From: Narthecium ossifragum
Lineage: Eukaryota; Streptophyta; Magnoliopsida; Dioscoreales; Nartheciaceae
Reading direction: 5' to 3'
Length of the DNA: 64,000 bases
Assembly: GCA_963920575.1 (NCBI GenBank)
Contig: OY986973.1
Location: 4,257,054-4,321,053 of the forward strand
Positions 22,021-31,949 of this stretch are shown piece after piece. The notes under the pieces were generated by a model. It did no database searches, had not been told where the DNA came from, and saw only the letters and a list, made by a program, of their open reading frames with translations. Numbering within the stretch: the first letter of the stretch is position 1; each line of letters starts with the position of its first letter. The position numbers and the translations under genes are program-made.

Positions 22021-24016
22021 TCATTTCTTGCCAAAGCCGAAAAGAGATTTGATAGCATTGATGGCATTCTCATTGATGAAGGACTCGTCATACTTCTTCA
22101 TCAGGGGCTCAAATTCCTCAGAGGCTCTTAGGTCACCCAAGTCCGGATCACTTCGAATGGTCTGCAGCAACAGATATGTCACCAAAAATCCAGTAAGAAT
22201 TATCTCACAACTATGGTTTTTGAATCGATAGCACTGTCAGAAATCTTATTGAACAGAATTGCTGTGAACATGACAACTGGTTACCTTAAAATCTTCGTAT
22301 CCTGCTTTCAGGGCATCGTCTAGTGCAGAAAGACCAGCTTGTACCTGGAAAAAATGAGTATTACAGACACACGCCTTGCATAGTAAACTTTGAAATCTTT
22401 GTTCATAATTCCATGACAACCTGATTGAGTTTGGAATAGCAGCATGCTACATTGTAACTTGCCACCGAAGCTTCCTCCGGTTGAGGTTTTGATCCCAAAA
22501 CTGATTCAAATTTCTCCAGTGCCTCCTCATATTTTGCATCCCTAGCATTCAGCAAACATCACATTAAAACCCAATAGGAAAAGGGTGTCTAAATTTCTTT
22601 TAAGTTAGTCTCAAAGCTTCCTCATCCAAATTCATTGACAAGTATGCAAACAGCTTCAAGAAATTATTTCTTGAATGTTGGCAATGCAGAAAAGCTAGTA
22701 AGCATATGATTGCTTTCAGAAGCATTGCCTCTGTCCGGCCATTATTATATATGCAAAAGTTTAGTGAAGAAAATAGAACATGACAATCGTCAAACAGAAT
22801 CAAACTTGATTAAGAGATTGATAATCTTGGCGAGTTATCTCGATATACTTCTTCTGGCTAGGATAGACCTCTATGTTCCCTCCTTATCCAGGCTTTTGAT
22901 TCAGGTTGCTCTCGCTTTCCAATTCAACAACAAGTTATCTTAACTGACTAGAACAGTAAGAGAAGGCAGTAACTTACTTGTAAAGTTTGAGTCCCTCGCG
23001 AAGATCACTCTCCCTGCGCTCCTTCTGCTCCATTTTCCTTGTGTAATTTTGCAGCTGAATTCAAAATTTCAAGCTCAGCGAGAACATCTTGCATTCTATC
23101 CAACTATATATAGTAAACATAACTACAGAGGACTGACTTGGATTTCCCTGACTCTGTTGCTGATAAAACCAGAGTTCCTTTCCTCTCTAATAATCTCTTT
23201 CTCCGTAAGTTCACCAGCATCCTCAAACTTACCTGGGTTATACCAAATGCATAATTCCACAACAAATCATCCCAAAAAGTCCATATAATTCACTTGAAAA
23301 TTACCAAAAAAAAAAAGAAAAGAAAAAAAAGACAGCATGATAATATAGGAGCAGATGGATGATCAACCAACCATATCTCTTTTGCATTCTCATGAGCAAT
23401 GGACCAACTCTCTGACGGATCGTATACATTGTTCTTCCATACTCAGCAGCAGGCCATATCTCCTCTCCAAACACAGCACTGCACAAATTTTTCATCAACC
23501 ATCAATCATCAATCATCCCATCAAGCCATCAAGATGGCAAATCATATACATAGTTCAATCTAATATCAAAGGATTTTCTATACAAATGGTGTTGGATGAT
23601 CTCACAGACCTTGTAGCAAGCACCTTATCTCCAACAGTGAACTTCCCGGATTTGTCCGCGGAGGTCCCTGGAGCTATGGCATCAATGTAGGTGCCACCAT
23701 CTCTCCCTTTCGTAAACCTCAATCCGTATGGCTTCTCTAGCTCTACCTCATACTCCCCCTCCTCCTCTCCCTCTCCTCCACTCTCCGATTTCGATGGCTG
23801 GGACTCGGTGGCCGACGACGACGCTCCGACCTTAAAAACCTGCCATTTCGCCGAATTGGCGGCGGATAATGAAGCCGAGGATTCGTAAAGTGCAAAGATT
23901 TGGGTGGGAGATTGTTTGGAGAGGAAATGGGGTGATTGGTATTGCTTGCTTGGCTTTGTTCTTGAAATGGGAGGGGTGGAACAGAGAGACGGCTTGGAGA
24001 TTGGAGCTATAGACAT
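22021..24016 (-). CDS. MET1: MET1/ZKT chloroplast PDZ-TPR protein, photosystem II assembly
   Basis: Seven exons on the minus strand: 24016-23610, 23478-23372, 23232-23138, 23054-22978, 22541-22421, 22344-22285 and 22161-22021. All have GT-AG borders and join in frame to 335 aa, the length I know for Arabidopsis ZKT/MET1 (At1g55480). Residues 1 to about 60 are Ser/Thr-rich and basic, like a chloroplast transit peptide. An acidic linker (80-90) leads to a PDZ domain at about 88-171 (YGLRFTKGRDGGTYIDAI; then VGDKVLATSAVFGEEIWPA). A charged helical stretch follows (about 172-229), then a TPR region from about 229 (YEEALEKFESVLG, ASVASYNVACCYSKL). In the known family the protein is thylakoid-associated and helps photosystem II supercomplex assembly and repair; that role is inferred here. 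A 30-bp GA tract lies about 55 bp upstream of the ATG, probably in the 5' UTR. Confidence 0.95.
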
Positions 24017-24069
24017 GATTGGAACACTTACTGTCAGAGCTCAAGCATGAAGATCCCTATGGCGAAGTG

Positions 24070-24072
<3 letters not shown>

Positions 24073-24102
<30 letters not shown>
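24073..24102. repeat. (GA)15 microsatellite upstream of MET1
   Basis: A pure GA dinucleotide run starting about 55 bp upstream of the MET1 start codon (CT on the gene strand). CT-rich runs at this position are common in plant 5' UTRs and core promoters; any role is inference. Confidence 0.9.
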
Positions 24103-24105
<3 letters not shown>

Positions 24106-24349
24106 AGTTGGGAAAAGGAGGGCGAGGTTTGGATGAGAGAGAGTGAGAGGCACTTGTGGCTCTTCTTTGCTGTTGAGTGTTGAGCATAGTTGGAAGGGAG
24201 GCCATTGGCCACACCATCTGATAAGAGAAGTTTAAAATGTGGTTACTAGACGTTGGAAAGAAGGGCATATTCCAGGACCTAGTTATCCACCACCAATTCA
24301 GCCAATAGCCATTATTGTCCTAAATGCTCATACACTATAAAATAACTAA

Positions 24350-24573
24350 GGCCCCGTTTGGTACACGGGAATACCAAATATCAAACGAAAATAACCCTTG
24401 ACCCGCATTAAAGGAGGAAATGTTTCTAAAATATTTCTGAATCCACTATTTATTTCACATATTATTCCTCAAACACATTTTCCTATTCCAAGTAATAATT
24501 ATAAAATTATCCCTGAAATCGGGAATCAAATCCCTTAACCCGAAATAAAGTTATTCATGTACCAAACGAGCCC
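24350..24573. mobile_element. Tourist/Harbinger-like MITE in the MET1 upstream region
   Basis: A 224-bp element with inverted ends (GGCCCCGTTTGGTACA; right end reverse complement GGGCTCGTTTGGTACA) and a perfect TAA duplication at 24347-24349 and 24574-24576. No coding content. It lies about 330 bp upstream of the MET1 start codon. Confidence 0.85.
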
Positions 24574-25616
24574 TAAAGGGTATGCATCATAGCCCAATGA
24601 GAGATATGAGATCATGATCAAGGAAAGGAGAATGGTATTTATCATATTCAGATATCATGCAAAATGCTTATATAGGTTATTGACCAATATGGGAGTATAT
24701 CAGGCTATTTAAACCCACAAAAGGACTTGCAGAGAGCTTGCACGAGCGAAATACCAATGCAGGGAAGCTCTTCCATCCTGTCGAGAATCTAGAGGCAACA
24801 TTTCGAATCATTGGCGACATATTTGTGCCGCTGCTGACTCCATCAGAAACAAGCTCATCCGAGCTTGCGGGAAACATAGCAACCTCAATGTCATCCACGA
24901 TGCTTGGATCACAGATACACCCTTGTCTCGATGGCCTACAATGTTCAACAATTTTATTGAGTTGGAACACACCCGAGTAGGTGACATGATGCAAAACGAA
25001 TCATGGGACATTGATACCCTACACATTGCTTTCCATCCTCTCCTTATCCAACACATTGCTCAACTGGGATTTGCCGAGGGAGATGATAGTCGTTGGCCTC
25101 TCCATCCCTCTGGCAAAGTCTCCTCTGCCTCAGCTTATTTGTCTCTAGTCCAGGATAATATACCACATTGCAGACTCGGCAATGAAGAGACATGGACCAA
25201 AGTTTGGAGATCTCCATGTGGCCCGAGGGTTCGCTTCTTTTTGTGGTGAATCCTTCACAGAAAACTCCCAGTTTGTGACACTCTATGGCGTTTCCACTTA
25301 ACCTCGGATAGAGAATGTCCTAGATGCAAGATTGAATTGGAGACAGAGTTGCATGCAGTTCTTGGGTGCCACTATGCACATAAAGTCTTCTCTTCGATCG
25401 CAGAGAAGGAAAACCTCCAGCTGCCTTCATGGGATCTTGATGCTATCTTCAATCTTCTACTTGGCAACAGATCTAAGAGGCTTAAATCCTATCTCGCCTA
25501 CGACATGTGACTCATTTAGAAAGATCGCAATAACATTATATTTATGGAAAATGGGGACTCTGTTGAGGTGTTAGTGTGCAAGATAAGATGGCAGGTGAAG
25601 GAAATGTTAAACCAAG

Positions 25617-26015
25617 TGATAGGCACGGACGGCCAGCCAGGATCCGCAAGCCCAACCCGCGGTATCTCTAGTCAGGAGTCTTGGTCTAGTTGGTATTGCT
25701 ACTCTTAGTTGGATAGTAAAGGCTGGATTAGTGGGTTTATTTATCTTAGTTGGAGTCAGTCTGGTTATCTTAATCTGTTGAGTCAGAGTCCCAGTTAATC
25801 ATAAGTGTAGTGAACGGTTGTGATGGAGTAGGGTTGATGGATGTCGTAGGGTTGAGGTATAAAAGGGTTGAAGTCTTGTAAGTCATCATCTTCTTGATAA
25901 TAAGAAACACCAAAGGGGTTTTCCAGCCATTAATTGGAGCAACGGGTTCCTCCTCGGCCATTAAGAGAGGAGAGATCAGGCGTCTTAGGAGCTTCCTGTG
26001 ACCTTGATCTTATCA
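25617..26015 (+). repeat. Chromovirus 5' LTR
   Basis: Starts TGATAGGCACGG and ends GATCTTATCA. It contains a TATA box (GGTATAAAAGG, about 25856). It differs from the 3' LTR at six positions: two near the start and four in the last 80 bases. Confidence 0.95.
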
Positions 26016-26017
26016 AG

Positions 26018-26029
26018 TGGTACCAGAGC
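26018..26029 (+). other. Chromovirus primer-binding site
   Basis: TGGTACCAGAGC lies two bases after the 5' LTR. It differs by one base from TGGTATCAGAGC, the sequence complementary to the 3' end of initiator methionine tRNA. Confidence 0.85.
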
Positions 26030-26046
26030 AGTTCGGTCCTACAGCC

Positions 26047-27042
26047 ATGGCTCCGCCGGCAAACAAGGATCGTATCGAGACGTTGGAGCAGAACCTGCAA
26101 GGGGTGCAGGAGGAGTTCGATGCTATGCAGGAAGCGTTGCGACGCTTGGAGGAGGAGAACAAAGCCGCCCGACTTGAGGCCGACGCGAGATCTAAAAACA
26201 TAGATGGGATCTTGCGGCGACTCGACGAGGAGAACCACGTATCACGGCGTGAAGCAGCAGCCAGATCCAAAAGAACAGATGAGTTACTGAGCGAGCTTCT
26301 GAAGATGCAAGGGAAGAAACCATCTGTTGAGGGAGAGGACCGGAAGTTTGAGAAGGAAGAAGAGGAAGAAGAGGAAGAAGGTGAAGGATCCGGACGACGA
26401 GGGGGTCCGACGGTGAAACTGGAGTTCCCGCGGTTCGCGGGCGATGACCTCCTGGTATGGCTGAACCGGGTGGAGCAGTTCTTCCTAATGCACCGAACAC
26501 CAGAAGATGAGAAGGTCCAATGGGCTTCGTTTCACCTGGAGGGCGAAGCGAATCAATGGTGGCAGTGGATCCAGAGCATTAATCAGGAGACGCGAGCAGA
26601 GTTATCGTGGGTGGAGTTCCAAAGGGAAATCTCGGCGCGCTTTGGGTCGACACAATATGTCACTCAGGATGAGACCCTGTCGCACATCCGACAGACGGGG
26701 CCTCTGCGGGAGTACCTACAGGAGTTCGAGGTGCTCGCGACGCGGGTGAGGGGATGGCCGCAATCAGCATTAATGGGAACATTCTTAGGAGGATTACAGG
26801 AGGAACTGGCGGATGAAGTGCGAGTGTTCAAGCCCAGAACACTACACGCGACCATCGAGTATGCACAACTGCTGGATGAGAAGCTACAGAAGGCTCGACG
26901 CAGGGAGCGCTCTGAAGTTTCTCGGCCCAACAATAGGGGCGGGTCTACATCACTCCTTCCAAATCGACTGGGGCCGGCGGTGACCCCGTCACTGGTACCT
27001 GGTCGGATACGGCCAAACTCCAACCCCAACCCACCTAGCTGA
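26047..27042 (+). CDS. Chromovirus gag
   Basis: An open frame of 331 aa from the ATG at 26047. Residues about 8-80 are highly charged and helical, with repeated LEEEN and ARS blocks, probably a coiled coil. An acidic Glu-run spacer follows at about 100-113. The retrotransposon gag domain comes next (DDLLVWLNRVEQFF; ASFHLEGEANQWWQWI), ending in a Pro/Asn-rich tail. It stops at TGA 27040-27042. The zinc knuckle that normally ends gag lies beyond this stop in the same frame, so the frame has been cut by a nonsense change. A longer frame opens at 26017, but the ATG at 26047 is the first natural start after the PBS. Confidence 0.85.
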   Translation: MAPPANKDRIETLEQNLQGVQEEFDAMQEALRRLEEENKAARLEADARSKNIDGILRRLDEENHVSRREAAARSKRTDELLSELLKMQGKKPSVEGEDRKFEKEEEEEEEEGEGSGRRGGPTVKLEFPRFAGDDLLVWLNRVEQFFLMHRTPEDEKVQWASFHLEGEANQWWQWIQSINQETRAELSWVEFQREISARFGSTQYVTQDETLSHIRQTGPLREYLQEFEVLATRVRGWPQSALMGTFLGGLQEELADEVRVFKPRTLHATIEYAQLLDEKLQKARRRERSEVSRPNNRGGSTSLLPNRLGPAVTPSLVPGRIRPNSNPNPPS

Positions 27043-27492
27043 GCACCACCACCGGGGGTACGAAGGCTGTCTGGGGAAGAGATGCGACAGTGAAGGGAAA
27101 AAGGGTTATGCTTTAACTGCGACGAGAGGTTTACACCTGGGCACAAGTGCCAGAAACCACAGTCCTTTTGGGTCGAGATGGAAGAACCGGTTACAACAGA
27201 TGAGGATCAGGATGGGATGGAGCAGTCTTGGGGGCCAGATCTGGGGGAGCAGAGTGGGGAAGAGAAACCTACTATCTCGCTGCATGCACTAACCGGCTAC
27301 TCAGGACCAAGGACGATGCGGGTGGTGGCTAGTATCGGTCGGCAGCAAATGACCGTATTGATCGACAGTGGATCGACGCACAACTTCATCGACGAGGATG
27401 TGGCAGGCCATCTGGGCTTGGGGGTCACGCCGATGAAGGAGTTCGCGGTACGGGTAGCTAATGGGGAGAGACTATTGCAAGGAGAAGTATGA
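27043..27492 (+). pseudogene. Chromovirus zinc knuckle and protease, broken
   Basis: Same frame as gag, after TGA 27040-27042 and a second TGA at 27091-27093. It then encodes a zinc knuckle of the chromovirus type, CFNCDERFTPGHKC (about 27115-27156), and an aspartic protease with the catalytic motif LIDSGSTHNFID (about 27357-27393). The frame ends at TGA 27490-27492. The matching continuation is one frame over, so a single-base deletion near 27487 separates it from pol. Confidence 0.85.
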
Positions 27493-30400
27493 GGAAGTTC
27501 TAATGGAGATTCAAGGCTATGTCTTCGCGACGACCCTCTACCCGATTCCACTACAAGGCATTGAGGTGGTGCTAGGGATCCAGTGGCTTGAGGAACTAGG
27601 CTGGGTAACGTGCAACTGGAAGAAGATGTGCATGAAGTTCAAAGTCGGCAGGGGAGAGTATACCATCCAAGCAAGCCAAACCGTGACAGCCAGCCGAACC
27701 GTCCCCTTGCAGGTGCTGGAGCGAGAGTTCCGAGGAGGGGGAGAGTTATTTGCTCTCCAAATCGAAACCGAGCAGAAGGAGGGGGTGCAACCGGATGTGC
27801 CTGGGGAGGTGCAGAAGATATTGGAGGAGTTTGCGCTGGTGATGGCCGAACCAACCGGATTGCCGCCAGAACGGGAATTCGTGCATCGGATTCCGTTGAT
27901 CGAGGGAGCAGAGCCTGTCAATATCCGGCCTTACCGGTATGCTCACTTTCAGAAGAACGAGATCGAACGGCAAGTGACGGACATGTTGAAATCCGGACTG
28001 ATCCGGACGAGCTCGAGTCCATTCTCGTCACCGGTTTTGTTGGTGAGGAAGAAGGATGGCACATGGAGGTTTTGTACTGATTACAGGGGGCTCAACGCGG
28101 TGACGGTAAAGGATCGGTTTCCGATACCCACGGTGGACGACATGATAGACGAGCTGCACGGCGCCAGGTATTTTTTGAAGCTGGACTTGCGGGCCGGGTA
28201 CCACCAGATCCGGGTGCTAGAGGAGGACATCCATAAAACTGCTTTTCGTACCCATAGCGGACACTACGAGTACGTAGTGATGCCGTTCGGGTTGTGCAGC
28301 GCTCCGTCGACGTTCCAGGCTGCTATGAACGGCCTGTTTCGACCGTACCTCCGCCGTTTCATGCTGGTGTTTTTTGATGACATCCTAATATACAGCCAGG
28401 AATGGAGCACCCACTTGGAACACCTGCGGTTAGTTCTCGACATCTTGTCCACTAACAAATTTTTTATTAAACGTTCCAAGTGTGTATTTGCTAAGGAGGA
28501 AGTGGAGTACCTGGGCCACTTAATCTCACAAGAAGGCGTAAAGGTGGATCCTAAGAAAATAGAGGCGATGCAAGAGTGGCCGATGCCAAAGACGGTGACG
28601 GAGCTGCGAGGATTCCTAGGCTTGACAGGGTACTACAGGAAATTTGTCAAGAACTACGGGATGATAGCAGCGCCCCTGACAAAGCTACTAAAGAAGGGCC
28701 AGTTTGCCTGGAGTCCAGACGCCACCACTGCCTTCGGAACCTTGAAGACGGCGATGTCGACAACACCGGTGCTAGCTCTTCCAGACTTCTCAGATACGTT
28801 CGTGGTTGAAATAGACGCATCTGGGGAAGGAATTGGGGCGGTCCTGATGCAGAAGGGGCGGCCAATAGCATATCTCAGCAAGGCTATCGCAGCCTCTAAG
28901 AAGGCCTGGTTGGCTTATGCTAAGGAGATGCTGGCGATCTTGGAAGCAGTCTGGTTGTGGCGACCGTATCTAATGGGACGCAAGTTTATCATTCAGACAG
29001 ATCAGCGAAGCCTCAAATACTTCCTGGAGCAGCGAGTGGTGACGCCGGAACAGCAGAAGTGGGTGTCCAAGCTCCTGGGGTATGAGTATGAGATCCGTTA
29101 CAGACCGGGCAAGGAAAACTTGGCGGCGGATGCCTTATCCCACCGGGAAGAGGAGGCGGAGGTGCTGGCGATTTCAGCGCCCACAGCCGGAATCTGGGAG
29201 GAGCTATTGACCGCCAACAAGGAGAACGAGTACCTCCTTGATCTTCATCGGCAATACCGGGAAGGAGGAGCAGCAGGGGTCTCCACGAACCTGCGGAAGG
29301 AGTTGTCGGTGAAGGGGGGATTTATCTGCCACCAAGGGAGGGTGGTTGTACCGCCCGGATCCGAGATCTCCCGACGATTGCTACATGAATACCACGATTC
29401 GCCCATTGGGGGACATTCCGGGGTCTTGAGAACATACAAGAGGCTAACACAACAGTTCTACTGGGAACACATGCGCCGGGATGTCAAGGATTATGTAGCT
29501 GCTTGTGAGGTGTGTCAGAGGAATAAACATGACACCAGGAACCCGGCTGGGATGTTGCAGCCCTTGCCGGTGCCAGCGCGAGTGTGGGAGAAGATTTCAA
29601 TGGATTTCATAGAGGGGTTGCCAAGGTCAGCAGGGATGGACGTGGTGATGGTAGTAGTTGATCGGTTGACAAAATATGCACACTTCATTCCCATGGCCCA
29701 CCCGTATACGGCGGCTAAGGTAGCAGCGGCATTCATACAACATGTTGTTAAGTTACATGGAGTGCCTCAAAGCATCGTTAGTGATCGGGATCGAGTGTTC
29801 ATGAGTCACTTTTGGCAGGAGTTCTTCAAACAACAAGGGACCAGTCTGAAGATGAGTACAGCTTACCACCCTCAAACAGACGGCCAGACCGAGGTTACTA
29901 ACAGATCCCTCGAGCAGTACCTTCGGTGCTTTGCGAGCCAGCAACCCCGACGCTGGACAGAGTTCCTTCCCTGGTCAGGATATTGGTATAATACCACATA
30001 CCATAGTTCGACAGGTATGACGCCGTTCGAGGCAGTGTACGGCCGGCCTCCGCCGGGGATTCCTCACTATCTGGCCGGTGTTTCTCCGGTAGCTGAAGTG
30101 GATCGGGCTCTTGTTGAGCGTGATGAAGTGGTTCGACTCCTCAAAGACAACCTTCATAAGTCTGTCAACCGGACCAAGCAGCTGGCAGACACGCATAGGC
30201 GGGATGAGACCTTCGAAGAAGGCGATTGGGTGTATTTGCGGCTTCAACCGTACCGTCAGACTTCGGTTTTCCGCAGAGCACACCAAAAGTTGGCCAGCAG
30301 ATTTTTTGGGCCTTATCATATTACCGCTCGTGTAGGGGCGGTGGCTTATCGATTGGCCATGCCAGAAACTGCTAAGATTCATCCTGTGTTCCATGTTTCA

Positions 30401-30682
30401 CTGTTAAAACGGCGGGTTGGGCGAGATGAACCAGTAGCGGTCGAAGCACCACCATGTTTGGAGGAGGGCGTACCACTCTTAGAACCGGAGTCCATACTGG
30501 ACTATCGCTGGGTAAAGCAAGGGCGCCACTACGTGTCCGAGGCTCTCGTCAAATGGTCGAGTCTTGCACCAGAAGATGCTACTTGGGAAGATGTGGAGGT
30601 GTTGCGGCGGCAGTTTCCGGCGCTCGTCCTTGAGGACAAGGACGCTATTCAAGGGGGGAGGATGATAGGCACGGACGGCTAG
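27461..30682 (+). CDS. Chromovirus pol: reverse transcriptase, RNase H, integrase, chromodomain
   Basis: A 1,073-codon open frame without internal stops. Homology to the protease end begins only near 27487, where the frame change lies, so the ATG at 27461 is nominal. Reverse transcriptase follows at about residues 165-345 (RFCTDYRGLNAVT; catalytic FFDDILIYS near residue 304), then RNase H (about 440-560, VVEIDASGEGIGAVL). Integrase has the HHCC zinc finger near 640-690 (CEVCQRN) and the DDE core: Asp in MDFIEGLP near 713, Asp in VSDRDRVF near 774, Glu in GQTEVTNRS near 810. A C-terminal chromodomain sits at about 1005-1050 (LVKWSSLAPEDATWEDVEVL). The stop codon (30680-30682) is inside the 3' LTR, so the last seven residues are LTR-encoded. 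Chromodomains of this group are thought to steer integration to certain chromatin; that is family knowledge. Confidence 0.95.
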   Translation: MGRDYCKEKYEEVLMEIQGYVFATTLYPIPLQGIEVVLGIQWLEELGWVTCNWKKMCMKFKVGRGEYTIQASQTVTASRTVPLQVLEREFRGGGELFALQIETEQKEGVQPDVPGEVQKILEEFALVMAEPTGLPPEREFVHRIPLIEGAEPVNIRPYRYAHFQKNEIERQVTDMLKSGLIRTSSSPFSSPVLLVRKKDGTWRFCTDYRGLNAVTVKDRFPIPTVDDMIDELHGARYFLKLDLRAGYHQIRVLEEDIHKTAFRTHSGHYEYVVMPFGLCSAPSTFQAAMNGLFRPYLRRFMLVFFDDILIYSQEWSTHLEHLRLVLDILSTNKFFIKRSKCVFAKEEVEYLGHLISQEGVKVDPKKIEAMQEWPMPKTVTELRGFLGLTGYYRKFVKNYGMIAAPLTKLLKKGQFAWSPDATTAFGTLKTAMSTTPVLALPDFSDTFVVEIDASGEGIGAVLMQKGRPIAYLSKAIAASKKAWLAYAKEMLAILEAVWLWRPYLMGRKFIIQTDQRSLKYFLEQRVVTPEQQKWVSKLLGYEYEIRYRPGKENLAADALSHREEEAEVLAISAPTAGIWEELLTANKENEYLLDLHRQYREGGAAGVSTNLRKELSVKGGFICHQGRVVVPPGSEISRRLLHEYHDSPIGGHSGVLRTYKRLTQQFYWEHMRRDVKDYVAACEVCQRNKHDTRNPAGMLQPLPVPARVWEKISMDFIEGLPRSAGMDVVMVVVDRLTKYAHFIPMAHPYTAAKVAAAFIQHVVKLHGVPQSIVSDRDRVFMSHFWQEFFKQQGTSLKMSTAYHPQTDGQTEVTNRSLEQYLRCFASQQPRRWTEFLPWSGYWYNTTYHSSTGMTPFEAVYGRPPPGIPHYLAGVSPVAEVDRALVERDEVVRLLKDNLHKSVNRTKQLADTHRRDETFEEGDWVYLRLQPYRQTSVFRRAHQKLASRFFGPYHITARVGAVAYRLAMPETAKIHPVFHVSLLKRRVGRDEPVAVEAPPCLEEGVPLLEPESILDYRWVKQGRHYVSEALVKWSSLAPEDATWEDVEVLRRQFPALVLEDKDAIQGGRMIGTDG
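30650..30662 (+). other. Chromovirus polypurine tract
   Basis: An all-purine run rich in G (AGGGGGGAGGA core) immediately before the 3' LTR, the usual place for plus-strand priming. It overlaps the end of the pol frame. Confidence 0.85.
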
Positions 30683-31061
30683 CCAGGATCCGCAGGCCCA
30701 ACCCGCGGTATCTCTAGTCAGGAGTCTTGGTCTAGTTGGTATTGCTACTCTTAGTTGGATAGTAAAGGCTGGATTAGTGGGTTTATTTATCTTAGTTGGA
30801 GTCAGTCTGGTTATCTTAATCTGTTGAGTCAGAGTCCCAGTTAATCATAAGTGTAGTGAACGGTTGTGATGGAGTAGGGTTGATGGATGTCGTAGGGTTG
30901 AGGTATAAAAGGGTTGAAGTCTTGTAAGTCATCATCTTCTTGATAATAAGAAACACCAAAGGGGTTTTCCAGCCATTAATTGGAGCAAGGGGTTCCTCCT
31001 CGACCATTAAGAGAGGAGAGATCAGGCGTCTCAGGAGCTTCCTGCGACCTTGATCTTATCA
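30663..31061 (+). repeat. Chromovirus 3' LTR
   Basis: 399 bp, same ends and length as the 5' LTR and 98.5% identical by direct reading. The TATA box is conserved (about 30902). The adjacent CCAAG is the right TSD copy. Confidence 0.95.
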
Positions 31062-31601
31062 CCAAGATTCTCGGGCGCGCGAGGATGCTACAGCTTGAGG
31101 CTCATACAAACTTGGATCTCAGGTAATACAAACTGACGTCTCTTTTGATCTCTTTGGCAGTGCAACAGTCGGCATCGTTGGCCTTGATGCTTATCATAAA
31201 GAAGTTTGGGCATGGGGTAATCATATTGCTGCAAGGTCAGTCCTAGAAGGTGAAATGAAGGCAATCCTGGAAGCAATGACGAGAGCAAAGTTCTACGCTC
31301 TCAAGGAACCCGATTATTGAGTCGGACTCCTTAACTGCTGTTCAAATCCTCAACGGCTTGAGAGGATGGCCTCCGGACACAGAGTTCTTGGCCAAAGAGA
31401 TCTGACTTCATAGCCTCCTCTTTGATTCCGTTTTGTTCCTTTACATCCCTAGAGAGTCTAATTCGAGAGCCGACGGTGTTGCTCGTGCTTGTCGTAGGAC
31501 CGGGACAATGTTCGCTTGATCTAACGAATCGGGTTTGGAGCTTGTTTCTAACTATTAGCCTTTGACTCATCTCATCAAAAAAAAAACCCACAAAAGGACT
31601 T

Positions 31602-31949
31602 AACATAATGGAACTTGTAAATTAACTTGTCTTGTTGAGATTTACATTTGAAATCAAACTTACGCGATTCCCGGACTAGAACTTATTCTCAGGAAACAAC
31701 AATTGATCTACAAGGCATTTGCTTTCGATTGAAGAAGGGTCTTCAAGTGATTGGCTACACATCTTTGCGATTCTTTGGAAGCAAGGAAAAGAGAGAGAAA
31801 TGAAGTTGTATTTCTTCAACTCTAAGAAGGTTAATGATGGCTCCTGGAGCTGCAAGACGATCTGGATCACAAGATGAAATATGGGAAACAGCAAATGGCA
31901 GAGCGATACTTGCAGGGTGAGGGAGGGGAGGGGGTTCATGGTAAAATTA
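31602..31949 (-). other. 3' UTR and downstream region of the Pumilio gene
   Basis: No coding region beyond the Pumilio stop at 31950. The L1 insertion ends about 350 bp downstream of that stop, so it lies close to, and perhaps within, the transcript 3' region. Confidence 0.5.

Larger units (their letters stand above)
25617..31061 (+). mobile_element. Ty3 chromovirus retrotransposon, structurally complete
   Basis: A 5,445-bp element with two 399-bp LTRs (25617-26015 and 30663-31061) and a perfect 5-bp TSD, CCAAG, at 25612-25616 and 31062-31066. The order is PBS, gag, zinc knuckle, protease, reverse transcriptase, RNase H, integrase, chromodomain, PPT. Short LTRs, a methionine-tRNA PBS and a C-terminal chromodomain point to a plant chromovirus, most like the Reina group; the subgroup is inferred. 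The LTRs differ at 6 of 399 positions (about 1.5%), so the insertion is recent. The coding region has two in-frame stops and one frameshift between gag and pol, so this copy is probably not autonomous. Confidence 0.95.
24711..31601 (+). mobile_element. 5'-truncated L1 LINE hosting a chromovirus
   Basis: An 18-bp TSD, AAACCCACAAAAGGACTT, lies at 24711-24728 and 31584-31601. The L1 occupies 24729-25611 and, after the nested retrotransposon, 31067-31583, about 1.4 kb in total. The left part encodes the zf-RVT region (VSSASAYLSLVQ, TKVWRSPCGPRVRFFLW, then a frame break at 25249 and CPRCKIELETELHAVLGC). The right part encodes RNase H (IESDSLTAVQILNGLRGWPP; RESNSRADGVARACRR) and ends CTCATCTCATC plus an A run at the TSD. 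Stops and frameshifts break it in several places. Confidence 0.9.

Noticed and set aside
21883..22231. Plus-strand frames over the end of MET1
   Set aside because: They are the reverse complement of the last MET1 exon, which is supported by splice sites and family length.
26192..27146. Minus-strand frames of 102 and 160 codons
   Set aside because: Antisense shadows of the chromovirus gag.
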